From contig NZ_JACBZI010000001.1 of the NCBI RefSeq assembly GCF_013408145.1, positions 1,533,501 to 1,597,500 on the forward strand: a stretch of 64,000 nt of DNA, in the 5' to 3' direction. This document shows, one piece after another, positions 34,736 to 45,146 of this stretch. The notes beneath the pieces were generated by a model, which was given only the letters and a program-made list of their open reading frames with translations, made no database searches and was not told the origin of the DNA. The DNA is from Nocardioides marinus (GTDB lineage: Bacteria; Actinomycetota; Actinomycetes; Propionibacteriales; Nocardioidaceae). Positions within the stretch are counted from its first letter, which is position 1. Every line of letters begins with the position of its first letter. A program made the position numbers and the translations under genes.

Positions 34736-35365
34736 ATGTCGTCAGGGACGTCAGGGACCTCAGGGACGTCAGGGACGACGGTCGCCGAGGAACGCGCTGC
34801 GCTGTACCGCGAGCGGGTGCTGGACGCCGCCGAGCGCGAGTTCGCGCGGGTGGGGTACGCCGACGCGCGGATGCCCGACGTGGCGCGGGAGGCGGGTCTG
34901 TCGCTGGCCACGGTCTACAAGACCTTCTCCGGCAAGGCCGAGATCTGGGACGAGCTGCAGGGCTCGCGGATGGCCGGGCTGCTCGAGGCGGTCGCCGCGG
35001 CCACCGCCGGCCGGGTCGGCCTGGACCGGCTGCTCGCCGGGGTCGGGTCGACAGCGTCGTACCTCATGGAGCGGGAGGGGTACCTCGCGATGAGCCTGCG
35101 GGTCGGCACCGCGTGGGCCAGCGCCGAGGGGGTGGGGGTGCAGCGCACGGTGTGGTCCGACGGCCTGCGCACCATCGAGGAGGGGTACGCCGCCGCGGCC
35201 CGCACCGGTGACGTGGCCCCTCTGCGTCCCGCCGTCGCCGCGGGCCTGGTCGTCTCGGCCCTCCAGGTCTGGCTGTCGGACTGGCTGCGCTCCGGGCGGG
35301 ACCGTCCCGCTGCCGACGTCGTCACCGAGCTGGTCGACCACCTGGGACGGTCACTGCGGCGCTGA
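34736..35365 (+). CDS. TetR-family regulator with repeat-encoded N-terminus
   Basis: A 209-residue TetR regulator. The first 15 residues (MSSGTSGTSGTSGTT) come from four 9-bp repeats at 34742-34777. The helix-turn-helix is at about residues 43-62 (RMPDVAREAGLSLATVYKTF). The ligand domain ends LQVWLSDWLRSGRD. It faces the Rieske/DapB-like operon with an inverted repeat between them, so it probably represses that operon and itself. If an in-frame start downstream is used, the repeat would be leader rather than protein; none with a good ribosome site is seen. Confidence 0.87.
   Translation: MSSGTSGTSGTSGTTVAEERAALYRERVLDAAEREFARVGYADARMPDVAREAGLSLATVYKTFSGKAEIWDELQGSRMAGLLEAVAAATAGRVGLDRLLAGVGSTASYLMEREGYLAMSLRVGTAWASAEGVGVQRTVWSDGLRTIEEGYAAAARTGDVAPLRPAVAAGLVVSALQVWLSDWLRSGRDRPAADVVTELVDHLGRSLRR
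34742..34777 (+). repeat. Four 9-bp tandem units at the TetR start
   Basis: TCAGGGACG repeated four times (one unit with a final C), starting six bases into the gene and encoding Ser-Gly-Thr units. Copy-number change keeps the frame. It lies 540 bases from the 12-bp repeat of the divergent gene. Confidence 0.85.
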
Positions 35366-35445
35366 GTCCGTGGGAAACGGTGCGGAGGCACGAGTCCCGC
35401 ACCCACCGGTGGCCGAGCCTTCGTCGAGACCCGGTGAGCACGGCT

Positions 35446-35489
35446 GGTCGAGCAGCGAGGAGCGCCAGCGACGAGCGGGCGTCGAGACC
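35446..35489. repeat. GGTCGAG...CGAGACC palindromic intergenic repeat
   Basis: A 44-base imperfect palindrome starting GGTCGAGCAGCGAGG and ending GGGCGTCGAGACC, of the kind repeated many times in Nocardioides-type genomes. The 17-mer CGTCGAGACCCGGTGAG occurs at 35422-35438 and again at 35480-35496, so a second half element lies just upstream. It occupies most of the 157-base gap between the TetR and HNH genes. Confidence 0.7.
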
Positions 35490-35522
35490 CGGTGAGACGA
35501 CAAGCAACCTGCCCACTGCGTT

Positions 35523-36737
35523 CTACGTCCGCAACCTTCCCGCCCGCTTCGGGTCGTGGACCATCGCGTGGTGGGCCGAGCAGTAGAGCCGCCCGTCCTG
35601 GACGCTGGTCGAGCCGCCTGCTGACCACGGGATGACGTGGTGGACGTGGCACCTGCTCGGTGGGGCGTCGCAGCCGCCGACGACGCAGGTCTTGTCGCGC
35701 TGGGCGATCGCGAGCCGCTGGGCCTTGGTGTGGAACCTGCGCCGCCGTCCGATGTCGAGGACCTCGGACTGACCGCCGAGCACCATCGGGATCACGCCGG
35801 CCTCGCACGCCAACCGGCGTGCCTCGCTGGCGGAGATGACCTCGCCGGTGTCCAGGGCCGCGGCCGCGAGGCCGTCCATCAGCGAGTCGATGGTCATCGT
35901 GACCACCACCGTTGCCCCGACCCCACCGACGGTGGGCAGGTCCTTGGTGTCGATCCGCTCGAGCAGCTCGGTGAACGCCGCACCTGCCGCGACCGGTGTC
36001 GGTCTGGTCTGGCGGACCTCGGCGGGGTCCTGCCTGGCCCACGTCAACGCTTGGATCGCCTTCGCGAGCATCGCCCCGTGCAGCGTGGGGATGGAGAACC
36101 GGCCGTGCACCATCCCGTGACCGTCGGAGGCGAACGTCAGCCTGGTCTTCTCTGCGGCGCGGCGTTCTTCGTCCTCCAGCAGCTTTGCCTCGTGCGCCTC
36201 ACCGACCTCCGGTGCCACCACGGTCAGCACGTGCCGGCCGAGGACCTTGAGGTGCTTGGCGTCGAAGCCGTCGGCGCAGTCGACCAGGTGCTTCTCGGCC
36301 TGCTCGACCACGACCGGGTCCAGATCGGTCGGACCGTCGGTCTCCAGGTCGGCCAGGGCGCGGGCGATGGCGTGGGCCTGTTCGGTGTTCACCCGACCCT
36401 CCGCCAGCGCCTCAGCGAGGGCAGCGAACTTGCTCAGTGCGAGGGCGAGCGTCACGTCGCGGTGCGCGGTCGCGCGGTTGCGGTGGGTGGCGTCGGCCCA
36501 CCACGTCGCCGTGGTCGTGGCGCCGTTGGTCTCCTCCACCCGCACCTGCGTGGCGTGCGCCAACACCGTCGCGGTCAACGCATCCAGCCGAGAGGCCACC
36601 TGCGCCAGACCACGCAGCAGGTTGGCGGTCGCGGCCCGGTCGAGCCCGATCAACGAGGCGGCATGGCCGTCGTCGAGGGCACCGGACAACTGCTCGACCA
36701 CCTTGTCGAGAGGGTGCTGCTGCCCGAGAACCGCCAT
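35523..36737 (-). CDS. DUF222/13E12-type HNH endonuclease
   Basis: A 404-residue protein. The N-terminal 300 residues are DUF222 (ALAEGRVNTEQAHAIARAL, DGHGMVHGRFSIPTLHGAML), and the C-terminus is an HNH nuclease with CVVGGCDAPPSRCHVHHVIPWSAGG and LYCSAHHAMVH. These 13E12-family genes are multicopy in mycobacteria and nocardioforms and have repeat-like, possibly mobile behaviour; cleavage targets are unknown. Here the gene is intact, with all Cys and His ligands. It is flanked by a palindromic repeat on each side (35446 and 36845), which fits insertion into a repeat-rich gap. Confidence 0.88.
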   Translation of the reverse strand: MAVLGQQHPLDKVVEQLSGALDDGHAASLIGLDRAATANLLRGLAQVASRLDALTATVLAHATQVRVEETNGATTTATWWADATHRNRATAHRDVTLALALSKFAALAEALAEGRVNTEQAHAIARALADLETDGPTDLDPVVVEQAEKHLVDCADGFDAKHLKVLGRHVLTVVAPEVGEAHEAKLLEDEERRAAEKTRLTFASDGHGMVHGRFSIPTLHGAMLAKAIQALTWARQDPAEVRQTRPTPVAAGAAFTELLERIDTKDLPTVGGVGATVVVTMTIDSLMDGLAAAALDTGEVISASEARRLACEAGVIPMVLGGQSEVLDIGRRRRFHTKAQRLAIAQRDKTCVVGGCDAPPSRCHVHHVIPWSAGGSTSVQDGRLYCSAHHAMVHDPKRAGRLRT

Positions 36738-36844
36738 ACCTCAGCACACACCACGCCACCGACATTCCGTCCCCCAGAACAGGCCGATCCACACCCCCAC
36801 CGGGAGTCGTGACCCGATCGTGACCCAGGCCAGTTCGAGCCTGG

Positions 36845-36874
36845 CCGAGCCGGCGTATCAATACGCCGGTTCGG
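36845..36874. repeat. Dispersed palindrome, copy 3 (terminator-like)
   Basis: Arms CCGAGCCGGCGTAT and ATACGCCGGTTCGG (one G-U pair) around CA. It begins three bases beyond the DksA/TraR stop on the - strand, so it would end that operon. Same core as 6676 and 9640. Confidence 0.82.
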
Positions 36875-36876
36875 CA

Positions 36877-37227
36877 TCAAGGACGGGAGGCGCAGGTGAT
36901 GCAGAGGGCGGCGGCGGGGCGGGCCTCGAGGCGGGCGGGGGAGATCGGTCGTCCGCAGGCGGTGCAGGTGCCGTAGGTGCCGGCGGCGACCCGCGCGAGG
37001 GCGGCGTCGACCTCGGCGAGGCGTTGCTCGAGCTGGCGCGACATGGAGGTGACCTGTGAGCGCTCGAAGGCGACGGTGGCGCCCTCGGGGTCGTGCTCGT
37101 CGTCGGCGTTGCTGTCCAGGGACGCGGCGACGGTCTCGGCGAAGTCCGAGGCGAGACCCTCGAGCCGGCGGTGCAGGACCCGCCGTTCGTCCTCGAGGGC
37201 CAGCACGCGAGGGTCCGGCGGGGTCAT
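36877..37227 (-). CDS. DksA/TraR-type zinc-finger protein
   Basis: A 116-residue protein. An N-terminal coiled coil (about residues 8-80, LALEDERRVLHRRLEGLASD and RQLEQRLAEVDAALARV) is followed by a four-cysteine zinc finger CTACG...CITC near the end (C-x2-C and C-x2-C), with GTYGTCTACGRPIS as the family signature. Such proteins can enter the RNA polymerase secondary channel; without the DxxDxA tip residues of DksA its effect is uncertain. ATG start, 12 bases after the TetR stop, so it is co-transcribed with it. Confidence 0.87.
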   Translation of the reverse strand: MTPPDPRVLALEDERRVLHRRLEGLASDFAETVAASLDSNADDEHDPEGATVAFERSQVTSMSRQLEQRLAEVDAALARVAAGTYGTCTACGRPISPARLEARPAAALCITCASRP

Positions 37228-37239
37228 CGCCCCATGGTC

Positions 37240-37875
37240 TCAGGGACTGTGGGGGACCCCGGCTGCCGGCTGCTGTCCGCGGGCGAGGATGGCCGGCGCC
37301 AGCCATCGGCGCAGCCAGTCGCGCAGCGCGTCGCCGCGCAGCGGTGGGTCGGGGGGGACGAAGACGAAGGAGTGGAACATCCGCAGCATCACGGTCACCA
37401 GCTCGTCCAGTGCGGCACGGTCGTAGCCCAGTACCTGCCAGTCCACCCGGCCCTCCAGCACGGCCTCGCGGCACAGGGCCACGATCTCGGGGCTGACCAT
37501 CTGTGCGCCGTACAGGTCGGGGCGCCCTGCGTCGACCAGCAGGTGCAGGAGCGGCTCCTCCGGCACGACCTCGATGGCGAAGGCGAGCGACTCCACGACC
37601 AGGGTCACCGCGTCGCGGATGCCCGCGGTCGCCTCGTCCACCCGGGTGCGGAAGTCGAGGAGCGCCGCACGGCCGACCGCGGCGAACAGGTCCTCGACCG
37701 TGGGGTGGTACCGGTACATCGTGCGCCGGGTGATGCCGAGCTCGTCTGCCACCACCTGCATGGTGGTGGCAGAAGCCCCCAAGCGACGCACGCACTCGGC
37801 GGTGGCCGCGACGATGCGGCGCCTGGCGTCGGACTCGTCGACGGGCGGTGAGCCGCCCCAACCCCGTCCGGCCAT
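37240..37875 (-). CDS. TetR-family regulator
   Basis: A 211-residue TetR protein with its helix-turn-helix at about residues 37-56 (MQVVADELGITRRTMYRYHP) and a ligand domain with PEEPLLHLLVDAGRPD. The ATG at 37875 is chosen because GAGGAG stands six bases before it; the open frame to 37914 has no such site. It faces the diiron-oxygenase fusion gene across a 190-base region with two inverted repeats, so it probably controls that gene. Confidence 0.87.
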   Translation of the reverse strand: MAGRGWGGSPPVDESDARRRIVAATAECVRRLGASATTMQVVADELGITRRTMYRYHPTVEDLFAAVGRAALLDFRTRVDEATAGIRDAVTLVVESLAFAIEVVPEEPLLHLLVDAGRPDLYGAQMVSPEIVALCREAVLEGRVDWQVLGYDRAALDELVTVMLRMFHSFVFVPPDPPLRGDALRDWLRRWLAPAILARGQQPAAGVPHSP

Positions 37876-37984
37876 GCCTGCTCCTCGGTTCGATGCGACG
37901 CGTCCGCACATCATGCCCGACGATTCCGCGACACGTCACGGCAAGCAATGAGTAGCCGACTGGCAGGCGCTGAGGTGCCAACCC

Positions 37985-38034
37985 GTGACCGCCGTCACCC
38001 GGTGGTTGCACAGATGTGAGTGAAGTGTGACACT
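37985..38034. promoter_or_regulatory. Two operator-like inverted repeats upstream of the diiron fusion gene
   Basis: GTGAC (37985-37989) and GTCAC (37994-37998) form one inverted repeat with a 4-base gap. AGTGT (38024-38028) and ACACT (38030-38034) form another around one base, 31 bases before the ATG. Both lie between the TetR gene and its divergent neighbour. Confidence 0.45.
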
Positions 38035-38064
38035 CGAGCCGATCCCACTGCCCGAGGAGCTGGC

Positions 38065-40026
38065 ATGACCGACCTGGTGGTCCGCAAGATCGACTTCGAC
38101 CTGGACGGGGACGTCCCGTTCCTGTGGAACCCCTCGAACCCGGCGTTCTCGCTCCAGGCCAACGCGATCTCGTTCTTGGCCATCGCCTTCGAGAAGTTCG
38201 TCGTCGCGGCCGTGCGGGAGGCGATGCCGCAGATCGAGCACCCCGAGGTCCTCGAGGAGGCCCGCGCGTTCGTCCACCAGGAGGCACAGCACTCCAAGGC
38301 CCACCGTGCGCACGCCGACGCGTTGGCCCGGGCCTACCCGGGCCTGGCCGGCACCCTGGACGAGGCCATCGAGTACTACCAGCGTCTGGCGGAGCGGAAG
38401 TCGCTGGCCTGGAGGCTGGCGTTCCTCGCCGACATGGAGGCGACCTTCACCCCGTTCTTCAAGATGCTCCTCGACCACGAGCGGACGCTGTTCCGTGCCG
38501 GCGACGAGCGGGTGGCCTCGCTGTTCCTGTGGCACTTCTGCGAGGAGGTGGAGCACCGCTCGTCCGGTCTGATCATCTACCAGGAGGTCGTGCGCAGCCG
38601 GTGGTACCGCACCGCGGTGGTGCCCTCGGCCGCCTGGCACAGCCTGGCGGCGATGGAGCTGATCCTCGAGGGCTTCAACCGGTTCGTCCCCCTCGAGGAC
38701 CGGGTGCTCGACGCCCGCGTGCTGTCCACGAAGTACTCCCTGCGCACCGCGGTGAGCAACCTGCTGCCGTGGCGGGCGAAGGTCGAGATCCCCTCGCCCT
38801 TCCCGGACCTGCCCAAGGACGAGGCCCGGGAGATGGTCCGCGGTCTCCTGGACAGCCAGTCCCCCTTCCACGACCCGGGCGACCAGCCGTTGCCGTCCTT
38901 CGCCGACGTGTGGTTCGAGCACTTCGAGTCCGGGGGCGACGTGGCCCACTTCTACTCCTCCCTGAAGGGGCGCCAGAACCAGGGATCGGGTGCGCACGCC
39001 TTCCACCCGCTGCCGGTGGCCAGCATCGAGCCGATGAGCGCCGACAGTGTCGCGATCACCTTCGACGTCCCCGACGAGCTCGCCGACCTCTTCACCTACG
39101 AGCCGGGCCAGCACGTGTCGATCCGCGCCGTGGTCGACGGTGAGGACGTACGCCGGACCTACTCGATCTACCCCGCACGCTCGGAGCAGCGGCTCGCCGT
39201 CGGGATCAAGCGCAGCCCCGGAGGACAGTTCTCCAGCTACGCCGTGGACCGGCTGCGCGTGGGCGACGTCCTGGGAGTGGCCCCGCCCACCGGTCGCTTC
39301 AGCGTGCCTCTCGAGGAGTCGCTGGCCCGCCACCACGTCGGCATCGCCGGCGGGAGCGGCGTGGGCCCGGTGCTCTCGGTGCTGGCGACGACCCTGGAGG
39401 AGGAGCCGCTGAGCAGGTTCACCCTGCTGCACGCCAACCGCGATGCCGCCTCGCGGATGTTCACCGCCGACCTGGAGCGGCTCGCGGCCGCCCATCCCGG
39501 TCGGCTGCAGGTCCTCGACGTCCTGGAGGACACCCACGGTCGACTGGACCTGCCCATGCTGCGCGGCTGGGTCGAGGACGGCACGCTGGCCGAGGTGGAC
39601 GCGTGGTTCGTCTGCGGACCGGACGCGATGGCCGACGCCGTCACCTCCGCGCTCGGCGACCTCGGGGTCGACCCCGGGAGCGTGCACGCGGAGTCCTACA
39701 CCCCGGGTGCGGCCCGGGCGGGGGAGATGTCCGCGGAGGCCGCGGCGCACGCGGACGCCACCCTCTCCTTCGTGCTCGGTGGCGAGGAGCTCTCCGTGCC
39801 GGTCGCGGGACGGACGGTGCTCGACGCAGCGCTGGCCACCGGCCGCGACGTGCCGTGGTCGTGCCGGTCGGGCCTGTGCGGCACCTGCCAGGCGCGGCTG
39901 TGCTCGGGCAGCGTCGAGATGGCCCACAACGACGTGCTCAGCGACGCCGAGATCGATGCCGGCCTGATCCTGACCTGCCAGTCCCGCCCCACCAGTGACG
40001 CCGTCCGCGTCGACTACGACCGCTAG
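38065..40026 (+). CDS. Diiron (PF10118-like) domain fused to flavin reductase and 2Fe-2S ferredoxin
   Basis: A 653-residue fusion. Residues 1-300 look like the predicted metal-dependent hydrolase family PF10118, but the ligands read as a ferritin-like diiron site: Glu43, E73-A-Q-H76, Glu125, and E161-V-E-H164 (E, ExxH, E, ExxH). Residues 320-550 are a ferredoxin-reductase module (FAD motif RRTYSIYPA, NAD motif GGSGVGPVLSV). Residues 565-653 are a plant-type 2Fe-2S ferredoxin with C600, C605, C608 and C638. It could be a self-sufficient oxygenase or desaturase with its own electron chain. ATG at 38065 after GAGGAG. Followed in 8 bases by a membrane protein gene. Confidence 0.85.
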   Translation: MTDLVVRKIDFDLDGDVPFLWNPSNPAFSLQANAISFLAIAFEKFVVAAVREAMPQIEHPEVLEEARAFVHQEAQHSKAHRAHADALARAYPGLAGTLDEAIEYYQRLAERKSLAWRLAFLADMEATFTPFFKMLLDHERTLFRAGDERVASLFLWHFCEEVEHRSSGLIIYQEVVRSRWYRTAVVPSAAWHSLAAMELILEGFNRFVPLEDRVLDARVLSTKYSLRTAVSNLLPWRAKVEIPSPFPDLPKDEAREMVRGLLDSQSPFHDPGDQPLPSFADVWFEHFESGGDVAHFYSSLKGRQNQGSGAHAFHPLPVASIEPMSADSVAITFDVPDELADLFTYEPGQHVSIRAVVDGEDVRRTYSIYPARSEQRLAVGIKRSPGGQFSSYAVDRLRVGDVLGVAPPTGRFSVPLEESLARHHVGIAGGSGVGPVLSVLATTLEEEPLSRFTLLHANRDAASRMFTADLERLAAAHPGRLQVLDVLEDTHGRLDLPMLRGWVEDGTLAEVDAWFVCGPDAMADAVTSALGDLGVDPGSVHAESYTPGAARAGEMSAEAAAHADATLSFVLGGEELSVPVAGRTVLDAALATGRDVPWSCRSGLCGTCQARLCSGSVEMAHNDVLSDAEIDAGLILTCQSRPTSDAVRVDYDR

Positions 40027-40034
40027 GAGAGACC

Positions 40035-41228
40035 GTGTCCCAGATCCAGGCTGCGTCCCAGGGGCCCTGCCCCGAGGTCGCCAACGAACTGACCCGTGAG
40101 CTCGGCGGCTTCGACTGCTCGGGCTCGCCGGTGGTCGAGCTCCGCAACCCCGCCGACCTCACGCACTGGACGATGCCGCTGCTCGAGGTGCTCATCCTCG
40201 CCGGCGCCGTCCTCGCGCTCTGGTACGCCGTGCGGCGACTGCGTCGGCACGGCGACCCGACCAACCTCGCCCTGATGATCGGTGGCCTGGCCTACCTCAC
40301 CATCAACGAGCCGCCGCTCTACTTCCCGAACAAGTTCGGCCTCATGGAGCAGGTCGGCCTCAACTTCGTGCACAACGTGTTCACCGTGCAGTTCATGTGG
40401 GACCGGCTGCCGCTCTACATCAGCGCGCTCTACATCGCCCTGCCGATGCTGGCCTACGAGGCCGTGCGCGTCACGGGGGTGTTCCGCCGCCACGGGCTGC
40501 TGCCGGGCGCGTTGGCCGTCGGGTTCGTGCACAGTGCGTTCTACGAGATCTTCGACACCATCGGCCCGCAGCTGAGCTGGTGGAAGTGGAACCACGACGC
40601 GCCCTCCAACTCCGTCTTCCTCGATGCCGTGCCGGTCGGCAGCATCACGTTGTACTCCGCCGTGAGCATCGCGGGCCTGGCGCTGGGCCTGGGGCTCTTC
40701 GTCGGGCGCCGGACCTGGGCGGGCAATGCGCCGCGCGGACGCTCCCTGGTCTGGCGGACGGCGGCGGTCGGCGCCACGGCGCTGGTCGTGATGCTGGCCG
40801 TCGGCGCGCTGGAGAGCGTGGTGCGCGGGCTCGGCGGTGGCGACGGCGCCTACGCCGTGGTCCTCTACCTCGAGCTGGCGATCGTCTGGGTCGGCGGCGC
40901 GCTCGCCCTGGGTGCCAGCTGGCTGGCCGGCCGACGTGAGGGCACCGCGGTGTCGAGCGTCTACTCCCGGGTCTACGGGTGGTCGTTCCTGGCCGCCTTC
41001 GCCTTCTTCTGGGCGGTCTCCATCCCCTCGCGGCTCGACGCCGTGGACGGCGTGACGCCGCAGGGCACCGAGCTGGGCAACCTCCCGTTCGTGCTGCTGT
41101 GCTTCGCTGCCGCCACGTTCGTCACCCTGGTCGCCGGCCACGGCGGACCCCTGGAGGACGAGGACGCGCAGGACACGGGGGAGCGCGGCAGCCGCGTCGA
41201 CCCGGTGGGGAGCGCGACCCGGGCCTGA
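40035..41228 (+). CDS. Polytopic membrane protein, unknown function
   Basis: A 397-residue protein with about eight or nine membrane helices starting near residue 48 (MPLLEVLILAGAVLALWYAV) and a polar acidic C-terminal tail. Recognisable stretches are NEPPLYFPNKFGLMEQVGLNF, FVHSAFYEIFDTIGPQLSWWKW and VFLDAVPVGSITLYSAVSIAG, with several His, Asp and Trp in the loops. I do not recognise the family; carotenoid/desaturase-associated or lipid-modifying membrane proteins have a similar look. It follows the diiron fusion gene by eight bases with a GGAGAG ribosome site and starts with GTG, so it is very likely its partner. Confidence 0.75.
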   Translation: MSQIQAASQGPCPEVANELTRELGGFDCSGSPVVELRNPADLTHWTMPLLEVLILAGAVLALWYAVRRLRRHGDPTNLALMIGGLAYLTINEPPLYFPNKFGLMEQVGLNFVHNVFTVQFMWDRLPLYISALYIALPMLAYEAVRVTGVFRRHGLLPGALAVGFVHSAFYEIFDTIGPQLSWWKWNHDAPSNSVFLDAVPVGSITLYSAVSIAGLALGLGLFVGRRTWAGNAPRGRSLVWRTAAVGATALVVMLAVGALESVVRGLGGGDGAYAVVLYLELAIVWVGGALALGASWLAGRREGTAVSSVYSRVYGWSFLAAFAFFWAVSIPSRLDAVDGVTPQGTELGNLPFVLLCFAAATFVTLVAGHGGPLEDEDAQDTGERGSRVDPVGSATRA

Positions 41229-41247
41229 GGACGGACACGCGGACGGA

Positions 41248-41266
41248 TTCTTGATCTGTTCCAGAA
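41248..41266 (+). promoter_or_regulatory. furA operator/promoter candidate
   Basis: An AT-rich 19-base stretch with TTCT and AGAA ends (TTCTTGATCTGTTCCAGAA), 20 bases before the furA ATG. In mycobacteria and streptomycetes FurA represses its own furA-katG operon at an AT-rich site just before the gene. The exact FurA box is not well enough conserved to call with certainty. Confidence 0.5.
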
Positions 41267-41286
41267 AAGGTGGCAGGGTCCCCTGC

Positions 41287-43978
<2,692 letters not shown>

Positions 43979-44009
43979 CCCGTCCCGCCCGGACGGCACC
44001 AGCCACGCC

Positions 44010-44049
44010 CTGGCCCGTCGTCGCCTCTCAGGAGGTGGCGGCGGGCCAG
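44010..44049. terminator. Hairpin at convergent katG/epimerase junction
   Basis: CTGGCCCG at 44010-44017 pairs with CGGGCCAG at 44042-44049; inside it GTCGCC can pair with GGCGGC. It overlaps the last codons of the epimerase gene and begins 32 bases after katG. No U tract follows on either strand. Confidence 0.45.
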
Positions 44050-45098
44050 CGCCGTTCCACGGCGCCCCACGGGTCGGCGTGGGTCCGGCCCGTGCCGGCG
44101 TACGGCGAGCGGCGCACGGCCAGCGCATGCATCGGTGGGCCCACCAGGCGCAGCAGGTAGCGCTTCCAGCCCACCTGCTCGCGGACCTCCTCGAGCAGCC
44201 GCGGCCAGCTGACCTGCTGGAACCCCAGGGCCTCCTGCGCGCGGGTGGTGTCCATCCAGTCCGTGGCGAACCAGGTCGTGTCGTCGTCGGGGTCGCCCGG
44301 CAGGCCCGGGGGCACCGCGCCGTCCATCCCCAGGGCAGCGGTGTAGCCCGTGGCGATGTCGCGCTGCACCAGCCGGTGGCTCTCGTCGCCCCCGATCATG
44401 AGGATCTCGCCGACCACGTCGGCGTCGACCGCCGCGGCGAAGGCGCGCGCCACGTCGCGGACGTCGACGGTCTGGATGCGGCCGTCATCGGGCAGCGAGG
44501 CGGAGAAGTAGGACGTGTCGGCGTCGTTGCCGCCGCTCACCTCGGTCGTCATCACGCCGCCGAGGCGCAGCACGACCCACGGCGTGGCGATCGCGCGCAC
44601 GACCTCCTCGGCGGCCGCCTTGTGCCGGCCGTAGAGGTCGCTGGGCGCCAACGGGGTGTCGGGTCCGAGCAGCCCGAGGCCGCGGTGGGGGTTGCGTGAG
44701 CCGTGCACCGCGACGCTCGAGGCGTGCACGAAGCGGGCCTGGGGGGCGTGGTCGACGACAGCCTCGGTGAGGTTCCGGGTGCCGCCGACGTTGACGGCCT
44801 CGGCGACCCCGGGGCTCGCGTAGCAGGCCGGCGGGATGACGGCGGCGAGGTGGACGACCGCGCGGGGGGCGCTGGCCTTGACCAGGCCGCGTGCCTGCTC
44901 GGGGGAGGTGAGGTCGGCCCAGCGCCAGGCCAGGTCACGGTCGGCGGGGAGCGAGGCAGCGTGCTCCCGGTTGGCCCGGGAGCCGAGGTCGGTCGCGACG
45001 ACGGGCAGACCACGCGCGCGCAGTGCGGTGACCGTGGCGCGGCCGACCAGGCCGCAGGCTCCGGTGACGAGGACGGGGGCTTCGGAGAGCAGGGTCAC
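44028..45098 (-). CDS. NAD-dependent epimerase/dehydratase family protein
   Basis: A 356-residue extended SDR. It has the NAD motif TGACGLVGRA (G-x2-G-x2-G), a VHLAAVIPP segment, catalytic Ser in VHASSVAVHG, and YGRHK (Y-x3-K). The C-terminal 60 residues (LEEVREQVGWKRYLLRLVGPP) are an unusual basic amphipathic extension, perhaps for membrane contact. It may reduce or epimerise a sugar or a sterol-type ketone; 3-beta-HSD-like relatives exist. GTG start at 45098. It is separate from the neighbouring operons. Confidence 0.85.
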   Translation of the reverse strand: MTLLSEAPVLVTGACGLVGRATVTALRARGLPVVATDLGSRANREHAASLPADRDLAWRWADLTSPEQARGLVKASAPRAVVHLAAVIPPACYASPGVAEAVNVGGTRNLTEAVVDHAPQARFVHASSVAVHGSRNPHRGLGLLGPDTPLAPSDLYGRHKAAAEEVVRAIATPWVVLRLGGVMTTEVSGGNDADTSYFSASLPDDGRIQTVDVRDVARAFAAAVDADVVGEILMIGGDESHRLVQRDIATGYTAALGMDGAVPPGLPGDPDDDTTWFATDWMDTTRAQEALGFQQVSWPRLLEEVREQVGWKRYLLRLVGPPMHALAVRRSPYAGTGRTHADPWGAVERRWPAATS

Positions 45099-45146
45099 GG
45101 GTGCCAGGCTAGGAGACGTCTTGGGCGAGCGGGGTCGGGGCCCGCA

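Noticed and set aside
35422..35496. CRISPR-like direct repeats
   Set aside because: Only two 17-base copies, inside a palindromic intergenic repeat, with no further spacers and no cas genes.
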